A DNA stretch of 13,615 nucleotides from Methylocystaceae bacterium (GTDB taxonomy: Bacteria > Pseudomonadota > Alphaproteobacteria > Rhizobiales > Beijerinckiaceae), in assembly GCA_003152255.1 (NCBI GenBank), contig PLZT01000599.1, positions 1 to 13,615 on the forward strand, read 5' to 3'. This document shows, in pieces, positions 11,634-13,615 of the stretch. Each line of letters starts with the position of its first letter. Within the stretch, counting starts at the first letter, position 1. A program made the position numbers and the translations under genes. The notes below the pieces were generated by a model, which was not told where the DNA came from, ran no database searches, and saw nothing but the letters and a program-made list of their open reading frames with translations.

Positions 11634-13615
11634 ATGAAAAGAATAATATTCCTCACCCTGCTGCTCATCGGGGTGTTTGGCTGGTTCGGCGGCGAAGCCG
11701 CTTTCGGCGCGGAAAAACGCATCGCGCTGGTGATCGGCGAGGCCTCCTATAAAGAGCATCCGCTCGCGACCGCCGCCAATGACGCCGGGCTGATCGCGCA
11801 GACCTTGCAAGCGGCGGGCTTCGACGTGACCGGCGCGCGCGACCTCGACGAAGACGGGCTACGCCGCGCCTTGCGCGATTTTTTGGACAAGGCCGGCGCT
11901 TCGGGACCGGAAACCGTGGCTTTCGTCTATTTCGCGGGGCTGGGACTCCAGCTTGACGGCGAGAATTATCTCATTCCCGTGGATGCGGCCATCACCCGCG
12001 ACGCCGACATTAGCCTGCGCGCCGCGCGCCTGTCGGACTATCTGAAACCCTTGGCGGCGCTCGCCTTGAAAACCGCCGTCGTCGTCCTCGACGCGGCGCG
12101 CGAAAATCCTTTCGCGCTGGCGGACCAGCCGATCGCCGGCGGGCTCGCGCTGTTCGAACCCGGCCCCAATCTGCTGCTCGCCTACAACGCCGCGCCGGGC
12201 ACGATCGCCCCGGCGGAAGCCGGCCCCTACGGCGCCTATGCGCATGGGCTGGCCGAGACGATCCGCGCCGGCGGAATGCCGCTGATGCAGGTTTTCGACG
12301 AAACCAGGCTGCGCGTCTCGGAAATGACCAAGGGCGCGCAAATCCCATGGAATTCGACTCCGATCAACAGTTCCTTCGTGTTTTTCGAACGCACGGCGCA
12401 AGCGCCGGCGCGCCCCAGTGACGACGCCGCGTTGCGCGCGAAGCCGATCGCGCAGCTTGGGGCGCGAGACGCTTACGCCGCCGCCATCGAGCGCGATACG
12501 TTCCAAGGTTATCAGGAATATCTCGCCGCCTATCCCGGCGATCCGCTGGCCAAGCGCGTGCGCGCCATTCTGGCGGCGCGGCGCGAGGCGCTGATTTGGC
12601 GCCGCGCGCGGATGCTGGATACGCCCGAGGCCTATTGGTCCTATTCGCGCCGCTATCCGCGCGGGCCACATGTCGCGGACGCGCGGCGTCTGCTCGCCGT
12701 GCGCGCTAGCGCGCTGGAGCCGCCGCCGGCTTTCCAACCGGTCGACATGGGCTATCCGCCGCCGCCTCCCGAAGAAATGGTCTATCTCGACGGGCCGGAA
12801 CTCTACTTCGACAATCCGGCCTTCGGCTTTCCACCGCCGCCCCCGCCGCCCGACTATTTCCTGCCGCCGCCGCCGCCGGATTTCGTCGTGCTGCCGCCGC
12901 CCTATCTGATCTACGACCCCTATGTTCTGCCCGTGCCGGTCTATATTCCCGTGCCGGTCTACATCCAGACGCCCGCCTATATCGCGCCGCCGCCCAACAA
13001 TGTGATCTTCGAGAATCTGCATAACAGCGTGATGGTCGATCGCGCGAGCAACAATCTGGTGATCAAAAACCCAGAGGGGCATCTGCTGTCGTCCAGCGCG
13101 CTGACGGCGGTCGGGGCGGGCGCGGCGGGCGCGGCGATCGGCGCGACGCTGCCGCATTTTATCGCCAGGAAGCCTGCCGCCGCGCCACCCAAACCCTTGC
13201 CGCCGCCGACGGGCGCTCCCGCGCCCGTCGCGCCCATAAGGCAGCCTCCCGCCTTGAGCGCGCCCCCGGCGCCTCCTCAAGGGAAACCGACGCCTTCGGG
13301 CGCGGCGCCGACCAAACCCTCGCCGCCGCCGACGGGCGCTTCCGCGCCCGTCGCGCCCGCAAGGCAGCCTCCTGCCTTGACCGCGCCCCCAACGGCTCAT
13401 AAAGCAAAGCCGACGCCAGCGGGCGCGGCGCCGACCAGCGCTGCCCCCGCGTCACAAGTGCCCGCGAGAAAAACTCCGGCGCCGGGGACCGCGGTCCCGT
13501 CGCGTGAGCGGACGCAAGACCATGGTCGCGGCGCGCCTCCCGCGCCGACCGCCCCCGCGGCGCCCCCAGCGCCAGTTGTCCACGCACCGTCGCCGCCGCA
13601 GCCGCCCGCGCCTAG
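11634..13615 (+). CDS. Exported caspase-fold (peptidase C14-like) protein, probable pseudo-protease, 3' end cut by window edge
   Basis: The frame is open from the ATG at 11634 (GGAGG 4 nt upstream) to the window end, at least 660 residues. A signal peptide covers about 1-26 (MKRIIFLTLLLIGVFGWF... ending AFGAEK). The caspase-like p20 domain follows: KRIALVIGEASY (28-39), ANDAGLIAQTLQAAGFDV (48-65), FVYFAGLGLQLDGENYLIPV (97-116), VVVLDAARENPF (149-160), LLLAYNAAPGT and TKGAQIPWN (232-240). The His of the usual YAGHG is L103, and the Cys of LDACR is A155, so peptidase activity is not expected. Residues 280-355 hold two helical repeat-like segments, each ending in a Y-P motif. From 362 on the protein is Pro-rich, with Tyr/Val/Pro runs (423-450), a short globular patch (455-510) and a 41-residue tandem repeat. 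A periplasmic scaffold or binding role is inferred. Confidence 0.85.
   Translation, partial: MKRIIFLTLLLIGVFGWFGGEAAFGAEKRIALVIGEASYKEHPLATAANDAGLIAQTLQAAGFDVTGARDLDEDGLRRALRDFLDKAGASGPETVAFVYFAGLGLQLDGENYLIPVDAAITRDADISLRAARLSDYLKPLAALALKTAVVVLDAARENPFALADQPIAGGLALFEPGPNLLLAYNAAPGTIAPAEAGPYGAYAHGLAETIRAGGMPLMQVFDETRLRVSEMTKGAQIPWNSTPINSSFVFFERTAQAPARPSDDAALRAKPIAQLGARDAYAAAIERDTFQGYQEYLAAYPGDPLAKRVRAILAARREALIWRRARMLDTPEAYWSYSRRYPRGPHVADARRLLAVRASALEPPPAFQPVDMGYPPPPPEEMVYLDGPELYFDNPAFGFPPPPPPPDYFLPPPPPDFVVLPPPYLIYDPYVLPVPVYIPVPVYIQTPAYIAPPPNNVIFENLHNSVMVDRASNNLVIKNPEGHLLSSSALTAVGAGAAGAAIGATLPHFIARKPAAAPPKPLPPPTGAPAPVAPIRQPPALSAPPAPPQGKPTPSGAAPTKPSPPPTGASAPVAPARQPPALTAPPTAHKAKPTPAGAAPTSAAPASQVPARKTPAPGTAVPSRERTQDHGRGAPPAPTAPAAPPAPVVHAPSPPQPPAP
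13191..13436 (+). repeat. Two tandem 123-bp (41-residue) repeats in the proline-rich tail
   Basis: Unit 1 is 13191-13313 and unit 2 is 13314-13436. Both encode KP-x-PPPTGA-x-APVAP-x-RQPPAL-x-APP near the start and KPTP-x-GAAPT at the end. The units are in frame and nearly identical in the first two thirds, more diverged around the PQG/HKA section. This suggests a fairly recent duplication by slippage or unequal recombination. Confidence 0.8.

Noticed and set aside
11859..13400. A 513-codon minus-strand frame opposite the caspase-like gene
   Set aside because: The product is Arg/Gly-rich and repetitive, mirrors the Pro/Ala codons of the plus strand, and has no recognisable domain or ribosome site.
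1..13615. CRISPR array, tRNA, rRNA, transposase or prophage genes
   Set aside because: No regularly spaced repeats, no tRNA-like cloverleaf, no rRNA sequence and no transposase or phage protein motifs were seen on either strand.

Overview
The window looks like chromosome of a GC-rich alphaproteobacterium, most likely Hyphomicrobiales and perhaps near Beijerinckiaceae/Methylocystaceae. The reasons are the trpA-accD-folC gene order, an AccD whose zinc-ribbon cysteines are mostly replaced, a mutY gene divergent from a DciA (DUF721) gene, a COG3146/DUF482 acyltransferase-fold gene, and a caspase-fold protein of a type I recall from rhizobial genomes. This placement is inference from gene content. 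No rRNA, tRNA, CRISPR array, transposase or phage gene is visible.

Positions 1-6061 are all on the minus strand. In transcription order they hold mutY, an 88-residue Imm74-like small protein, a GT4 glycosyltransferase, trpA, accD and folC, with folC running off the left edge. The trpA/accD start-stop overlap (ATGA) and the 17-nt accD-folC gap point to one translationally coupled unit. A 61-bp near-perfect palindrome flanked by a 7-bp direct repeat lies between the small gene and the glycosyltransferase gene.

Positions 6100-8132 hold the dciA-family gene (+), an Ada-C/Ogt-type alkyltransferase gene (-), and the iron-storage pair bfd-bfr (+). Bfd is expected to reduce and release iron held by Bfr. 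Bfr keeps every ferroxidase residue and the haem methionine.

Positions 8133-8987 look empty at first but hold the most interesting signal. Two tandem minus-strand micro-genes of 42 and 40 codons encode related single-pass membrane peptides. Each has a near-identical leader: a CRP-like 16-bp dyad (TGTGC-N6-GCACA), then 31-32 nt, a 19-nt hairpin with one covarying base pair, exactly 15 nt, and the start codon. A third copy of the dyad sits ahead of a small exported-protein gene at 11107.

Positions 8988-13615 hold the DUF482 gene (-), a divergent SAM-dependent methyltransferase gene (+), the small exported protein (+), and a long exported caspase-fold protein (+) that runs off the right edge. 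In the caspase-like protein both catalytic positions are substituted (His to Leu103, Cys to Ala155), so it is probably a pseudo-protease. It carries a long proline-rich tail with a 41-residue tandem duplication.
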